Source: Myxococcales bacterium (GTDB lineage: Bacteria > Myxococcota_A > Bradymonadia > UBA7976 > UBA1532). Taken from it: DNA of 64,000 nucleotides. Numbering within the stretch: position 1 is the first letter of the stretch; each line of letters begins with the position of its first letter. The notes beneath the pieces are model-generated. The model was given only the letters and a program-made list of their open reading frames with translations. It ran no database searches and was not told the DNA's origin. This document shows positions 7,007-16,317 of the stretch, piece by piece. The translations under genes and the position numbers were made by a program. The stretch lies in the NCBI GenBank assembly GCA_020633555.1, contig JACKDL010000004.1, forward strand, positions 214,638-278,637, given 5' to 3'.

Positions 7007-9463
7007 TCAGCGCGGATCGCCCCGCAGCGAGAAGGCCGCCCAGAAGTACGGGTGGCTGAAGTCGGTGGGCGCCTGCCGCCGGAAGGGCGTGACGCCGCGC
7101 ACCCGGTCCTGATCCAGCGCCGCCACCAGCTCGGGCTCCAGCGCTGACGGCCCCAGCCGCCCCCGGCGCAGGGCCAGCTGGGCCTCGCGGAAGGCCTCCA
7201 GCACGGGGCGCCCCGCCCGCCAGGCCTGGTGCAGCCGATCCATGAACAGCACGCTGGCGGCGTCGTGCACCGGCCAGCGGCTGGCCACCACCGCGCCCAC
7301 GCCGGCCTCCAGGAACGCCCGGTCGAGGACCCCCACGATCTCATCGCCGGTGTTCGGCTGACCCCGGGCCGAGTCGCACACCGACAGCACCGCGAGCTGG
7401 GCCGCGCTCAGATCGGCCGTGGCGATCTCGTGGGCCCGCAGCGCGCCGTCGCGAAGCTGCAGGAAGGCGGGGGTGTCGGCGTCGGGGCGCACACCATGCA
7501 CCGCGAAGTGCAGCACGCTGGCGTGGCGCCAGGCCTGGCGGGTGGCGGCCACCCCGGCCTGTGGCCCCAGCAGCACCGTGGGGTTGGGGTAGCGGCGCTG
7601 CAGGCGGCCCACCTCGGCGCGGGCGCCGGGCAGATCGCCCAATGCGTCGGCCACGGCCAGCAGGTTCGCCCCCCGGGGGCGCAGGGGGCGCGCCTGGGCG
7701 TGGGCCAGGGCCGTGAGGTTCGGCGCGCTGAACACCGGCAGGCGATCCACCACCAGGCCGTCGCCCCAGGGCAGCGCCTCCAGCGGCACGGCATGCAGCG
7801 GCCCGTGGGGCAGCCACGCCAGGCGCCGCGCGCCCGCCGCCTGGGCCGCCTCCAGCTCGGGCAGCGCCGGATCGAGCGCCGCCTCGGCCACCGCCGCCGC
7901 CGCGTCGCGCCAGGTGCCGCCGCTGCGCAGGGCCGTCACCAGCGCGCGGGCGCGCCCCTGCAGGGCGACGCTGCCCACGGGCGCCCGGTGCACCGTGGTG
8001 CGGCCTTTGTGGGTCACGAAGGTCAGCAGGGCGTCGGGCAGGCTGGCGTGCTCCACCACCACCACGTCGGCCGGCAGCCCGGCCAGGCTCGCCGCGGCGG
8101 GTGCGGGCGGGGTGGCACGCTGCCCCAACGTGGCGCGCGCCAGGGCCAGGGCCACCCGCGGCCGCGGGGGCAGGTCGCGGCGGTCCGGTGACGGCCGCGC
8201 GCTCGCCCGCAGGCGGTCGGTGAAGGTGCGCGCCTTCATGGCGCCCAGCACGTCCAGGGCGCCGGCCACGTCGCCCGCGGCCAGGCGAGCCTCCAGCAGC
8301 GCGTGGTAGGTGGCCGCCCGGCGGGGCAGCAGGAAGGCCGCCATCAGCCCGGCGTCCAAGGCCTCGCGCTGGCCCTCGAAGGCCTTGAAGGCGGCCTCCA
8401 GGGCGGCCCGGCGGGCCTTGGGATCCCCCGCGTGCCGTTCGGCCGTCAGCGCCGCCAGCATGGCCTGCCCGGGATCGGTGGGTGGCAGCCCCTCGCGGAC
8501 GCGGGCGGCCTTCGCCTCGTAGTCGCGCCAGTCGCGTTCGCCCGCGGCCGCCACCAGCTCGGCCAGCACCGCGTGCACCGCCTGGCGGGGCATGCCGGCG
8601 CCGGTGGCCAGGGCCTCGGCCTCGCGCGCCGTGGCGCGGGCGGCGGTCCACTGCCCCAGGCGGGCGCGGGCCCACGCCGCGGTGACCAGCGCCTGCGCCT
8701 GCACGGGGGCCCGGCCGGCGGCCTGGGCCTCCTCGGCCACGGCCAGCGCGGCCTTCAGCCCCGCAGCGGCGTCGCCGGCGCCGGTCTGCACCACGGCCGC
8801 GTTACCCCGGCAGTGCAGCGCCTGCAGCGGGTTGTCGTGGTGCAGGCCGCAGGCGGTGTCCAGCAGCTCCTGGGCCGCCGGGCCGTCGCCGGCGTACGCC
8901 AGCACCATGGCCATGCCCTCCAGGCCCGCGGCCTGCACCGGGGCCAGCCCGGCCACCTGGGCGCGGCCGTGCAGGTCTTGGTAGGCCTCGAAGGCGGCCT
9001 CGAGCTCGCCGCGCTGCCAACGCAGGCCCGCCTGCACCTGCCGGGTCTTCAGCAGGTCATCGGCGTGGGCGGGCTGGCTGGCGAACCACGCAGCAGCGGC
9101 CTCCAGATCGGCCAGCGCCGGGTCGGTGCGCCCCTGGCGGACCCACAGGGTGGCGCGGTAGCGGCGGGCGCGGGCCACATCCAGCGGCGCGGCCAGCGGG
9201 TCGTCGATGGCCGCCGTCAGATCGGCCTCGGCCTCCTGGGCCTGGCCGGCCTTGAAGCGCGCCAGCCCCAGCCGGGCCTGGATGTGTGGGCGCGCCGCGC
9301 CCTGGGCCCCGGCCAGCGCGGCCTGGAAGTGGGGGATGGCGTCGGCGGGCTGCCCCGCGGCGTAGGCCGCCTCGGCGCGGTCCAGCGGGCTCTGGTCGGG
9401 GGTGCAGGCCACCAGGGTCAGCAGCGCAGCCAGGCCGATCAGGGGCCAGGGGAGGGGGCGCAT
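7007..9463 (-). CDS. TPR-CHAT caspase-like protease lipoprotein
   Basis: 818 residues. It starts with a lipoprotein signal (LIGLAALLTLVAC lipobox, Cys20), so the mature protein should be membrane-anchored outside the cytoplasm. Residues ~25-400 are Ala-rich helical repeats of TPR type. The C-terminal ~300 residues are a CHAT domain (separase/caspase-like cysteine peptidase). The His of the dyad lies in LHFAVHG (H656) and the Cys in LSVCDSARG (C696), followed by the usual GVGAVVASRWPVHD segment, so the active site looks intact. It is the last gene of a run (sigma factor, membrane protein, CHAT), only 9 bases behind the membrane protein. CHAT proteases usually act on partner proteins; here the partner may be the adjacent membrane protein (inference). 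Confidence 0.88.
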   Translation of the reverse strand: MRPLPWPLIGLAALLTLVACTPDQSPLDRAEAAYAAGQPADAIPHFQAALAGAQGAARPHIQARLGLARFKAGQAQEAEADLTAAIDDPLAAPLDVARARRYRATLWVRQGRTDPALADLEAAAAWFASQPAHADDLLKTRQVQAGLRWQRGELEAAFEAYQDLHGRAQVAGLAPVQAAGLEGMAMVLAYAGDGPAAQELLDTACGLHHDNPLQALHCRGNAAVVQTGAGDAAAGLKAALAVAEEAQAAGRAPVQAQALVTAAWARARLGQWTAARATAREAEALATGAGMPRQAVHAVLAELVAAAGERDWRDYEAKAARVREGLPPTDPGQAMLAALTAERHAGDPKARRAALEAAFKAFEGQREALDAGLMAAFLLPRRAATYHALLEARLAAGDVAGALDVLGAMKARTFTDRLRASARPSPDRRDLPPRPRVALALARATLGQRATPPAPAAASLAGLPADVVVVEHASLPDALLTFVTHKGRTTVHRAPVGSVALQGRARALVTALRSGGTWRDAAAAVAEAALDPALPELEAAQAAGARRLAWLPHGPLHAVPLEALPWGDGLVVDRLPVFSAPNLTALAHAQARPLRPRGANLLAVADALGDLPGARAEVGRLQRRYPNPTVLLGPQAGVAATRQAWRHASVLHFAVHGVRPDADTPAFLQLRDGALRAHEIATADLSAAQLAVLSVCDSARGQPNTGDEIVGVLDRAFLEAGVGAVVASRWPVHDAASVLFMDRLHQAWRAGRPVLEAFREAQLALRRGRLGPSALEPELVAALDQDRVRGVTPFRRQAPTDFSHPYFWAAFSLRGDPR

Positions 9464-9472
9464 GGCGAGCCG

Positions 9473-10501
9473 TCAGTTGGCGTGGGCGATGTCGCGGGTG
9501 GACACCACCCGGAAGGCCCCCGAGACGTGCGGAGCGATGGCGGCGCGGAGCGCTGCCTCGGCCGGGGCCGGCCGGGGCAGGCCGGCCAACAGCGCCGTGA
9601 CGTCGGGCAGGGGCTCGGCCGAGATCACCGCCACGAACCGCTCGGTGCCGGGCTGTGCGTCGAGCACGAACCGGGACTCCACCCGGGGCGATTGGGCGGT
9701 CAGGCGACGGTTGGTCAGATCGGGGCCGGGGACCGTCCACTGGCCGTCCGAGCCGAACAGGAGCAGCGTCACATAGTGCCCGGCCTCGCCCTCGACGCGG
9801 ACCTGGAGCATGTCGCCGCTGCGCAGCGTGGGGGACGGGGCCGCGCGCTCGGTGTGCCCGGCGCCGGCGGTGAAGTAGATGGCGCCGTCGGGTTGGTCCG
9901 GCCCACCGCGGCTGGCCAGGCCGACGCCCACCAGCACCGCGGCCGCCAGGGCCAACGGCGCCAGCCAGCGGGCCCGCTGCGGGGGACGGTGGCCGCCGGC
10001 CAGCCGGAAGCCGTGACCGAAGGGCAGGGCGGGCTCCCCCAGGGCCTTCAGGGCGGCCCGATCCACGAAGATGCCGTGCCGGTTGGCGCCGCGAGCCTGG
10101 GCAAACAGGGCCGCGGCGCCGTCGGGGGCGACCCCCAGCGGGCGGGTGGCGCCGAGCACGCCGTCGGCCTCCACCAGGGCGGCCCGCAGCTCGGGCTGGG
10201 CCGCCTGCCGGACCCGCAGGGCCGCCACCCAGCGCTTCGCGCGGGCGGGGTCCGCCGGGGCGGCCGCGAGCCACCCGTGATCGTCGATGGGGCCGCAGTA
10301 GCCGTCGGGATCCGCCAGCCCCGCCAGGCCCCGCAGATCAACCCCGGGCCACGCCACCACCGCCGCCAGCAGCCGCGACCGCCCGAGCTGGGCCACCCAG
10401 GCGGGGACCTCGGCGTCCGCGCCGGCCTCGATCCCACGCAGCAGCGCCTCGACGGCGTCGGCTTCGGCGGGCGTCAGGGCGTCGGCGTCGGGTGGGGTCA
10501 T
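9473..10501 (-). CDS. Single-pass membrane protein with DUF4384-like outer domain, possible anti-sigma factor
   Basis: 342 residues: an Ala/Asp-rich N-terminal domain of ~170 residues, one membrane helix (about 173-195, PLALAAAVLVGVGLASRG), then an outer domain with SGDMLQVRVEGEAGHYVTLLLFG..., a pattern similar to DUF4384-type domains. It sits between the sigma-factor gene (84-base gap) and the CHAT protease (9-base gap). A cytoplasmic N-terminus plus single helix plus outer sensor is the layout of membrane anti-sigma factors, but no zinc-binding HxxxCxxC motif is visible, so that role is inference. The ATG is supported by a GAGGA upstream. It could equally be a structural partner of the CHAT lipoprotein. 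Confidence 0.7.
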   Translation of the reverse strand: MTPPDADALTPAEADAVEALLRGIEAGADAEVPAWVAQLGRSRLLAAVVAWPGVDLRGLAGLADPDGYCGPIDDHGWLAAAPADPARAKRWVAALRVRQAAQPELRAALVEADGVLGATRPLGVAPDGAAALFAQARGANRHGIFVDRAALKALGEPALPFGHGFRLAGGHRPPQRARWLAPLALAAAVLVGVGLASRGGPDQPDGAIYFTAGAGHTERAAPSPTLRSGDMLQVRVEGEAGHYVTLLLFGSDGQWTVPGPDLTNRRLTAQSPRVESRFVLDAQPGTERFVAVISAEPLPDVTALLAGLPRPAPAEAALRAAIAPHVSGAFRVVSTRDIAHAN

Positions 10502-10585
10502 GGGCAGAGGTGATCCTCGAGGTTGCGGGGGGCATGGGCGCCGGCCATCAGTGCCTCCGGGCCCTGGGCATCTTACCAGCGCCCG

Positions 10586-11248
10586 TCATTTTCCACCCCG
10601 ACCGGAAGGCATGGCGTGGCCGGCGGCCGCCAGGGCCTTCTTTGCGGCCCGCAGGATGCGGCTGCGCCACTGGTAGATGTTGTTGGCCGTGGCCCCCGTG
10701 CGGGCGCTGACCTCCTCGACCGTCAGCTCGTCCACGTACAGGTATTGGTAGTAGACCCGCCCCGCGTCCGTCAGCTCGGTGAGGATGGCCTCGCGCACGG
10801 CGTCGCGGGTCTCGTGCGCCTCGATCCGGGCGTCCACCGGGCCCTCGGCCAGATCCTGCGCCACCCGATCCAGCAGGGTGTCGCCCGAGTCGCCGTAGGC
10901 GGGGGCGTCCAGCACCAGCGGCAGCCGGCGATCGCGCACGCCGTGCCGACGGTGCAGGTTGGCGGCCAGCCGCTGCGCCACCCGCGCGGTGTAGGTGCGG
11001 ATGGAGCTGCGGGCCTCCCACTGGCGCAGCAGGCGGGCGTCCTCGGCGAACAGCAGCACGTAGGCCTCCTGCACCGCGTCGTCCAGGTCGCTGTCGGTGG
11101 GGGCCCGCCCTCGGCGCTGCCAGCTCGCGGCCACGGAGCCGCGCACTGCGCGCAGGGTGTGCTGGACCAGCCGACCGCGGGCCCGCTCGTCCCCGGCCAG
11201 GCAGGCGGCCACCAGGGCGCGATCCTCGGCGTAGGCGCCCTCGCTCAT
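10586..11248 (-). CDS. ECF-like sigma-70 family RNA polymerase sigma factor
   Basis: 220 residues. Region 2 is seen around DDAVQEAYVLLFAED...IRTYTARVAQRLAANLHRRH (residues ~50-110). Region 4 is the helix-turn-helix LTVEEVSARTGATANNIYQWRSRILRAAKKAL (~180-212). The spacing between them is short, as in ECF sigma factors. The ATG at 11248 overlaps the stop of the TPR-GTPase gene by 4 bases (ATGA), which fixes the start and couples translation. It is followed by a membrane protein and a CHAT lipoprotein on the same strand, so it probably directs expression in response to an envelope or internal signal handled by those neighbours. The regulon is unknown. Confidence 0.85.
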   Translation of the reverse strand: MSEGAYAEDRALVAACLAGDERARGRLVQHTLRAVRGSVAASWQRRGRAPTDSDLDDAVQEAYVLLFAEDARLLRQWEARSSIRTYTARVAQRLAANLHRRHGVRDRRLPLVLDAPAYGDSGDTLLDRVAQDLAEGPVDARIEAHETRDAVREAILTELTDAGRVYYQYLYVDELTVEEVSARTGATANNIYQWRSRILRAAKKALAAAGHAMPSGRGGK

Positions 11249-14184
11249 CCGCCGCCTTGGGCCAGCGTGTCGACCAGGGCCTCGGCCACGGCCGCGCGGG
11301 AGGCCTCGAGGGCGCGCGCCGTCTGCTGCACGAACCCGGTCAGCCCGTCGAGCAGGGTGGCGGCGAACTCGGCGGCGTCCAGGGGCGGCACCGCGTCGAG
11401 CCGCAGACCCACCGACGCCAGGGTGGCCGCCGGATCGCCGGCGTGGGCCGAGCTGGCCCAGCGCATCAGGGGCGCGTGGGCCACCCAGCCGGCCAGGAAG
11501 GCCTTGTAGCGCCCGAAGGTCTGCTCCAGCAGCAGGGCGCGGTAGCCGTCCAGCGTGGCCCGCAGGCCGGCCAGCCGGGCCTGCGCCACGGGATCGCCGT
11601 GGTACACCTCGTCCAGCAGCTCGAAGTCGTGGGTGAGCTGCTGACGCAGGGTGTCGTCCAGGGCCTGCGACACGGCGTCCACGGCCTGATCGAAGCCCGC
11701 GCTGATCCGCCGCCGCAGCCCCAGCACCCGCCGCTCGCGCACCTCGGGCTCGCGGGCCTGCTGGATGTCGTTCAGCTCGGCGGCGCGGGCCACCACCACC
11801 TGGCGCAGGGCCGCGCGCAGGCGGCCGGGGGCCTCGGCCTCGAGCTCGTGGCGCAAGTTCGCCCGGTCCACCGTCAGACGGCCGCTCAAGGCGCCCACCT
11901 CGCCGGCCTGCCGCTCCAGCCGGGCCACGGCGCCGCGGCTGCGGGCCAGGGCGTCGCGGCGGATCAGCGAGGTGCCGCGGGCGGCCGCCTCGTCGCGCAG
12001 GACGTCGGCCCGCTGCACCACGCCGCCCTGCAGCAGCCGGTGCAGGGCCACCAGCCCGCTGGCCTTCAGCCCCTTCAGATCCCGGGCTTGCAGCGCGGCC
12101 AGCCCCTGCTCGGGGGCCAGGCCCACCACCCCCAGCGGGCGCCCGTCCAGGTGGTCGTGCACCGCCCGGAGCTGACGCTTCAGCGCGTCCAGCGGCAGCA
12201 CGTCGGCGCGGGCCAGGGCGGCGATGGCGGGCCGGGCCTGCCGGCGCAGCCACTCGGCGGTGGGCGCCCAGGCCTCGAGCGGGGCGTCGGCGGCCACCAG
12301 CCACACGGCCACGTCCGCGGGGGGCGGCTCGGCGCCTGTGGGCGGATCCACGATGGAGACGCCGCGCAGCTCGTCCACCGGCAGCATCACTTCGATGCGG
12401 CGCGGATCCGGGCGCTCGGCCAGGTGCACCGCCAGGGCTCCGAGCGGGCAGTCGATGACCTCGCCGCTGCGGCCGATGATCCGGGCGCCGCCCTTTCGGC
12501 CGTGGCGGATCAGGTGCAGGGCGCGGCTGCCGCGGGGGATCACCGCCTGCCCCGCCAGGGCGTTCAGCAGGGTCGTGCGGCCCACGCCGGGCGGCCCCAT
12601 GAGCGCCACCGTCAGCGGCTCGTCATGGTGGGTGATCAGGTGATCCAGCCGCGCCCGCAGATCGGTCAAGTCGGGCCAGCCCACCACCCCCGGGGGGGGC
12701 GCCACCGCCAGCCGCTGCTGAAGATCGATGGCGGCCTCCAGGGCCCCGGCCACGGCGATCGGGCTGGTGGTGTCCCGGGGCGTGAGCTTGGGGATGGGCC
12801 CCGTGGCGGGCTGGTGTCGCGGCGGCGGCTCGGGCAGGGTGGCCGCCGGTTCAGCCCGCATCAGGGCCTCGACGGCCACCTCCACGTCGCCCGTGGGGGG
12901 GCGCGGCGCGATGGTGGTGCGGCTGGGCCCGCTGCGCAGGGCGTGGGCCAGGGCCGCCAGGCGCTCCGCCGGGGCCTCGGGCAGGTCATACGCGGCGGGC
13001 AGGGCGGACGCGGCCAGGGCGTCCTCGGGATCCAGGCGCAGGGCGTGGGCGAGCCGCCCGGCTCCCTCGTCGGGCCGACCCAGGGCCAACAGCGCGCAGC
13101 CGGCCGCGCGGTGCAGCGGCCCCGCCTGCGGCTCGGCCTCCAGGGCCGCCTGGAGCTGCCCCAGCGCCGTGCTGGCCTGGCCGTCCAGGACCTGTTGCAG
13201 CGCCAGGGCGGCCACGGCCTCGGGGTCGTCAGGGGCCTGCCGCAGCAGCGCATCGGCGAACTCGGCCGCGGTGCCGAACCGGCGCTGCCCCAGGCTGGCG
13301 CGCAGGGCCAGCCGCATGGCCACGGGATCGTCGGGGGCGAGCCGCAGGGCGGTCTCGGCGGCGCGGAGCGCGCCCACCAGGCGGTTGTCGGCCAGGTGGA
13401 TGCGGGCGCTCAGCAGGTGCATGCGGGCCACGTCGGGGGCCGCCGCCAGCGCGCGCAGCACATAGCCGCGGGCCTCGGCCAGGCGCCCGGCGTGCTCCAG
13501 CACCTCGGCCAACCCCGCCAGGGCCCCCACCGACTCGCCGTCGCGGCGAAGCACCGCCTCGAAGTGGGGGCGGGCGTCGTTGGCGCGGCCCACGGCGAGC
13601 AGCGAGCGGCCCAGAGCCACCCGGGTCTCGTCGTCCAGCGGGCCCGCCTCGAGCAGCTCCACCGTCTCGCCGTGGCGGCCCTGGCCGCGCAGGGCCGCCG
13701 CCAGCGCGCCGCGCAGCGACAGGTCGCCGGGCACGATCTCCAGCCCGCGCCGCGCCAGGGCCTCGGCCCGGCGGGGGCGCCCCACCGCCAGGTAGCTGCG
13801 GGCCAGCAGGGCCAGGGTGGGGCCGTCCTCGGGGGCCAGCTCCAGCGCGCGCCGCAGCACGGACGCGGCGCGGGCGTGGTCGCGCTGTTGCACGTACAGC
13901 CGCCCCAGCGCCACGTGGGCGGCGTGCAAGCCCGGATCGGCCTCCGCGGCCTGCTCGAAGGCGGCGCTGGCGCGGTACAGGTCACCCAGGCGCAGGTAGG
14001 CCAGCCCCAGCAGGAAGGCCCCGGGGCCCCCCAGCTCGGCGCCGTTGCCCGTCAGGCGGGCGACGCAGGCGTCGGCGCGGCCGGCGCGCAGGTCGGTGGC
14101 GGCCGTCTCGAGCAGCGCGCGCACCGGCGCGTCCGACGGCACCTGCCGAAGGACCACGTCGAGCTGTCGGGCGTCCGTCATCAT
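11245..14184 (-). CDS. TPR protein fused to dynamin-like GTPase domain
   Basis: 979 residues. Residues ~30-430 contain about eleven TPR-like repeats (phrases such as AHVALGRLYVQQRDHARAASVL, then ALELAPEDG). After a Pro-rich linker a P-loop NTPase follows, with the Walker A/G1 motif GPPGVGRTT near residue 530 and SIVDPPTG as G3-like motif, but the G4 NKxD is not obvious. The C-terminal ~250 residues are long, charged helices, as in dynamin/BDLP-like or GTPase-stalk proteins. Two ATGs in tandem (14184, 14181) follow GGGGAG, so either may be used. It is translationally coupled to the sigma factor. Possible roles are membrane remodelling, or a signalling scaffold that gates the sigma factor. Confidence 0.8.
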   Translation of the reverse strand: MMTDARQLDVVLRQVPSDAPVRALLETAATDLRAGRADACVARLTGNGAELGGPGAFLLGLAYLRLGDLYRASAAFEQAAEADPGLHAAHVALGRLYVQQRDHARAASVLRRALELAPEDGPTLALLARSYLAVGRPRRAEALARRGLEIVPGDLSLRGALAAALRGQGRHGETVELLEAGPLDDETRVALGRSLLAVGRANDARPHFEAVLRRDGESVGALAGLAEVLEHAGRLAEARGYVLRALAAAPDVARMHLLSARIHLADNRLVGALRAAETALRLAPDDPVAMRLALRASLGQRRFGTAAEFADALLRQAPDDPEAVAALALQQVLDGQASTALGQLQAALEAEPQAGPLHRAAGCALLALGRPDEGAGRLAHALRLDPEDALAASALPAAYDLPEAPAERLAALAHALRSGPSRTTIAPRPPTGDVEVAVEALMRAEPAATLPEPPPRHQPATGPIPKLTPRDTTSPIAVAGALEAAIDLQQRLAVAPPPGVVGWPDLTDLRARLDHLITHHDEPLTVALMGPPGVGRTTLLNALAGQAVIPRGSRALHLIRHGRKGGARIIGRSGEVIDCPLGALAVHLAERPDPRRIEVMLPVDELRGVSIVDPPTGAEPPPADVAVWLVAADAPLEAWAPTAEWLRRQARPAIAALARADVLPLDALKRQLRAVHDHLDGRPLGVVGLAPEQGLAALQARDLKGLKASGLVALHRLLQGGVVQRADVLRDEAAARGTSLIRRDALARSRGAVARLERQAGEVGALSGRLTVDRANLRHELEAEAPGRLRAALRQVVVARAAELNDIQQAREPEVRERRVLGLRRRISAGFDQAVDAVSQALDDTLRQQLTHDFELLDEVYHGDPVAQARLAGLRATLDGYRALLLEQTFGRYKAFLAGWVAHAPLMRWASSAHAGDPAATLASVGLRLDAVPPLDAAEFAATLLDGLTGFVQQTARALEASRAAVAEALVDTLAQGGG

Positions 14185-14200
14185 CTCCCCCGCGCCCGGG

Positions 14201-14230
14201 AGCGTAAGGGGGGCCGGGAACGGGGGTCAA
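14201..14230 (-). promoter_or_regulatory. Putative sigma-70 promoter for the TPR-GTPase/sigma/CHAT run
   Basis: Minus-strand TTGACC (14225-14230) and TACGCT (14201-14206) are 18 bases apart, just upstream of the start at 14184/14181. The -35 matches 5/6 and the -10 3/6. The predicted leader would be only about 10 bases long. Judged by eye. Confidence 0.38.
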
Positions 14231-14282
14231 TTCGCGTCTGTGGGCCGCGCCGGCTGCCGTCAGAACGGCGACGCCCTGCCCG

Positions 14283-16199
14283 TCAGAGGGGCAGCCTGGC
14301 CTGGCCCGGCCGCGGACCCCACCACCCCTGGATCTCGGCCAGCCGCGTGACCACGGGGGCGGGGGGCAGGGCCCGCTGCAGCAGCTTCCCGTAGCCCGAG
14401 CGGGTGAGCCGCCGGTCCATCACCGCGACGATGCCGCGGTCGGTGGCCGTGCGGATCAGGCGCCCGAAGCCCTGCTTCAAGGTCAGGGCCGCCGCGGGGA
14501 GCTGCAGCGTGCGGAAGGGCTGCTCGCCGGCGGCCTTCGCTGCGTCGATGCGGGCCGCCAGCACGGGATCGCCGGGCGAGCCGAAGGGGATCTTGTCGAT
14601 GATCACCAGCGACAGCGCGTCGCCCGCCACGTCCACCCCCTCCCAGAAGCTGGCGGTGCCCAGCAGCACGGCGTGGGGCGTGCCGCGGAACGCCTCCATC
14701 AGCCGGTCGCGGGGCGCGTCGCCCTGGCGCAGCAGGGGCCATTCGAAGTTGCGCAGCAGCCGCCGGTGCACCGCGTCCAGGTTGCGGTGGCTGGTGAAGA
14801 GCACGAAGGCCCGGCCTTCGGTCAACGCGCACAGCTCGCGCACGTACCAGGCCACCGCGTCGGGGAAGCGGGGGTCGTCGGGCGCAGGCAGGTCGTCGGG
14901 CAGGAACAGCCGCGCCTGATCGGGGTAGTCGAAGGGGCTCTCGAAGACCGCCTCGGTGGCGCTCAGCAGCCCGAGCCGCCGGCGGGCGTAGTCGAAGTCG
15001 CCGCCCACGGTGAGCGTGGCCGAGGTGAACACCGCCGCGTGCAGCCGGCCCTCGATGAGCTCGCCCAGCCGGTCGGCGGGCTCGATGGGCCAGGCCGCGA
15101 GCTGCGCCCCGTCCTTGCGCGCCTCGACGAAGCGCACCTGCGCCGTGTCCTCGCCGTCGAAGAAGGCCGCCAGGTCATCGCGCAGGGCGTTGGCCCGCTG
15201 GATCAGCCGGGGTATGGCCTCGCCCTGGGCAGTCCACGGCAGCAACGCCAGCGCCGCCTCGGCCAGGGCGTCGTCCAGCGCCAGGTGGCGCGGGGTGAGA
15301 TCGGCGGGCGCTGTGGCCGGGTCGAAGGCCTGGCGCCCCTCGGCGGGCCGCAGCGCGCGGAACAGCCCCTCGGCCGCCCGGTGCACGGTGGCCAGGGCGC
15401 CCACCACCTCCACCGGCGCCGCGCCCTGCCCCGCGAAGGCCCGCCCCGCGTCGCCGATCCAGCGATCGATGCCTGCCGACGACACGCTGCGGCCGAAGAA
15501 CTGGGCCGCCACGTCGGGCACCGCGTGGGCCTCGTCGAACACCACCGCGTCGTGATCGGGCAGCACCTGCCCGCCCGCCTCGCGCACGGCCAGGTCGCCG
15601 AAGTACAGGTGATGGTTCACCACCACCACCTCGGCCACCGCGGCGCGGGCGCGGGCCTTGGTCACGAAGCAGGCCTCGAACTGCGGGCACTTGCTGCCCA
15701 GGCAGCTCTCGGCGCCCACGGTGAGCTGCTCCCACAGCGGGGCGCCCTCGGGCACGCCGGCCACCTCGGCGCGATCCCCGGTCTGGGTGGTCGAGGCCCA
15801 CGCGCGCACCCGCTGCCAGGTGCGGCCCTCGGGGGGATCGGCGTCGGCCTGGGCCAGCCGGTGCTTGCACAGGTAGTTGCGGCGGCCCTTCAGCACGGCC
15901 ACCGACACGGGCACCCCCAGCAGCGCGGCCAGCAGCGGCGCGTCCTTGGCCTTGATCTGCCCCTGCAGGTTCTTGGTGGCCGTGCTCACCACCACCCGCC
16001 GGCCCATGGCCAGGGCGGGCACCAGGTACGCCAGCGTCTTGCCCGTGCCCGTGCCCGCCTCGGCCAGCAGCACCCCGCCCTCGGTCAGGGTCCGGGCCAC
16101 GGCCTGGGCCATCTGGAGCTGCCCCGGCCGGTGCTCGAAGCCCCGGGCCACCAGGGCGCCGTCGGGGCCGAAGACGTCGTCGGGGCTGAGCGGATCCAC
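14283..16199 (-). CDS. DinG/XPD-type superfamily 2 ATP-dependent helicase
   Basis: 638 residues from the GTG at 16199. Motif I is EAGTGTGKT (near residue 46) and the DEAH box is in VVFDEAHAVPD (near 224). Four cysteines sit between them (YLCKHR, and CLGSKCPQFEAC), as expected for the iron-sulphur cluster of XPD/DinG/Rad3 helicases. Late motifs include SATLTVGG, GTASFWEGVD and the QGFGRLIRT motif VI. The enzyme should unwind 5' overhang or R-loop/D-loop DNA in the cytoplasm. GTG 16199 is preferred because AGGAG lies 10 bases upstream and the protein then begins near the family norm; an alternative TTG is at 16262. A 98-base gap separates it from the TPR-GTPase gene, and it is divergent from cdnL. 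Confidence 0.9.
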   Translation of the reverse strand: MDPLSPDDVFGPDGALVARGFEHRPGQLQMAQAVARTLTEGGVLLAEAGTGTGKTLAYLVPALAMGRRVVVSTATKNLQGQIKAKDAPLLAALLGVPVSVAVLKGRRNYLCKHRLAQADADPPEGRTWQRVRAWASTTQTGDRAEVAGVPEGAPLWEQLTVGAESCLGSKCPQFEACFVTKARARAAVAEVVVVNHHLYFGDLAVREAGGQVLPDHDAVVFDEAHAVPDVAAQFFGRSVSSAGIDRWIGDAGRAFAGQGAAPVEVVGALATVHRAAEGLFRALRPAEGRQAFDPATAPADLTPRHLALDDALAEAALALLPWTAQGEAIPRLIQRANALRDDLAAFFDGEDTAQVRFVEARKDGAQLAAWPIEPADRLGELIEGRLHAAVFTSATLTVGGDFDYARRRLGLLSATEAVFESPFDYPDQARLFLPDDLPAPDDPRFPDAVAWYVRELCALTEGRAFVLFTSHRNLDAVHRRLLRNFEWPLLRQGDAPRDRLMEAFRGTPHAVLLGTASFWEGVDVAGDALSLVIIDKIPFGSPGDPVLAARIDAAKAAGEQPFRTLQLPAAALTLKQGFGRLIRTATDRGIVAVMDRRLTRSGYGKLLQRALPPAPVVTRLAEIQGWWGPRPGQARLPL

Positions 16200-16233
16200 C
16201 GCGGGCGTGCTCCTGCCGGGCGAACCCCGGCCC

Positions 16234-16263
16234 TTGTTGAGATGGGGGCCGACGTGGTTCAAT
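16234..16263 (+). promoter_or_regulatory. Putative sigma-70 promoter for cdnL
   Basis: TTGTTG (16234-16239) and TTCAAT (16258-16263) are 18 bases apart, about 55 bases before the cdnL ATG. Matches are 3/6 and 4/6. This lies in the 118-base divergent region shared with the helicase gene and is the only AT-richer patch there. Confidence 0.38.
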
Positions 16264-16317
16264 CGCCGGTCCGTGACCAGTGCCGAGCGTCGCTGGCGAG
16301 TCGGCAGGAGAGTCTAC

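Noticed and set aside
7007..9463. CHAT gene as part of a known anti-phage system (gRAMP/Craspase or gasdermin type)
   Set aside because: There is no CRISPR effector, gasdermin, nuclease or phage gene next to it, and the lipobox places the protein outside the cytoplasm.
11257..14394. 1045-codon plus-strand open frame opposite the TPR-GTPase gene
   Set aside because: Gly/Gln/Arg/Ala-rich without motifs, antisense to a gene with TPRs, a P-loop and coupled start. Treated as a shadow frame.
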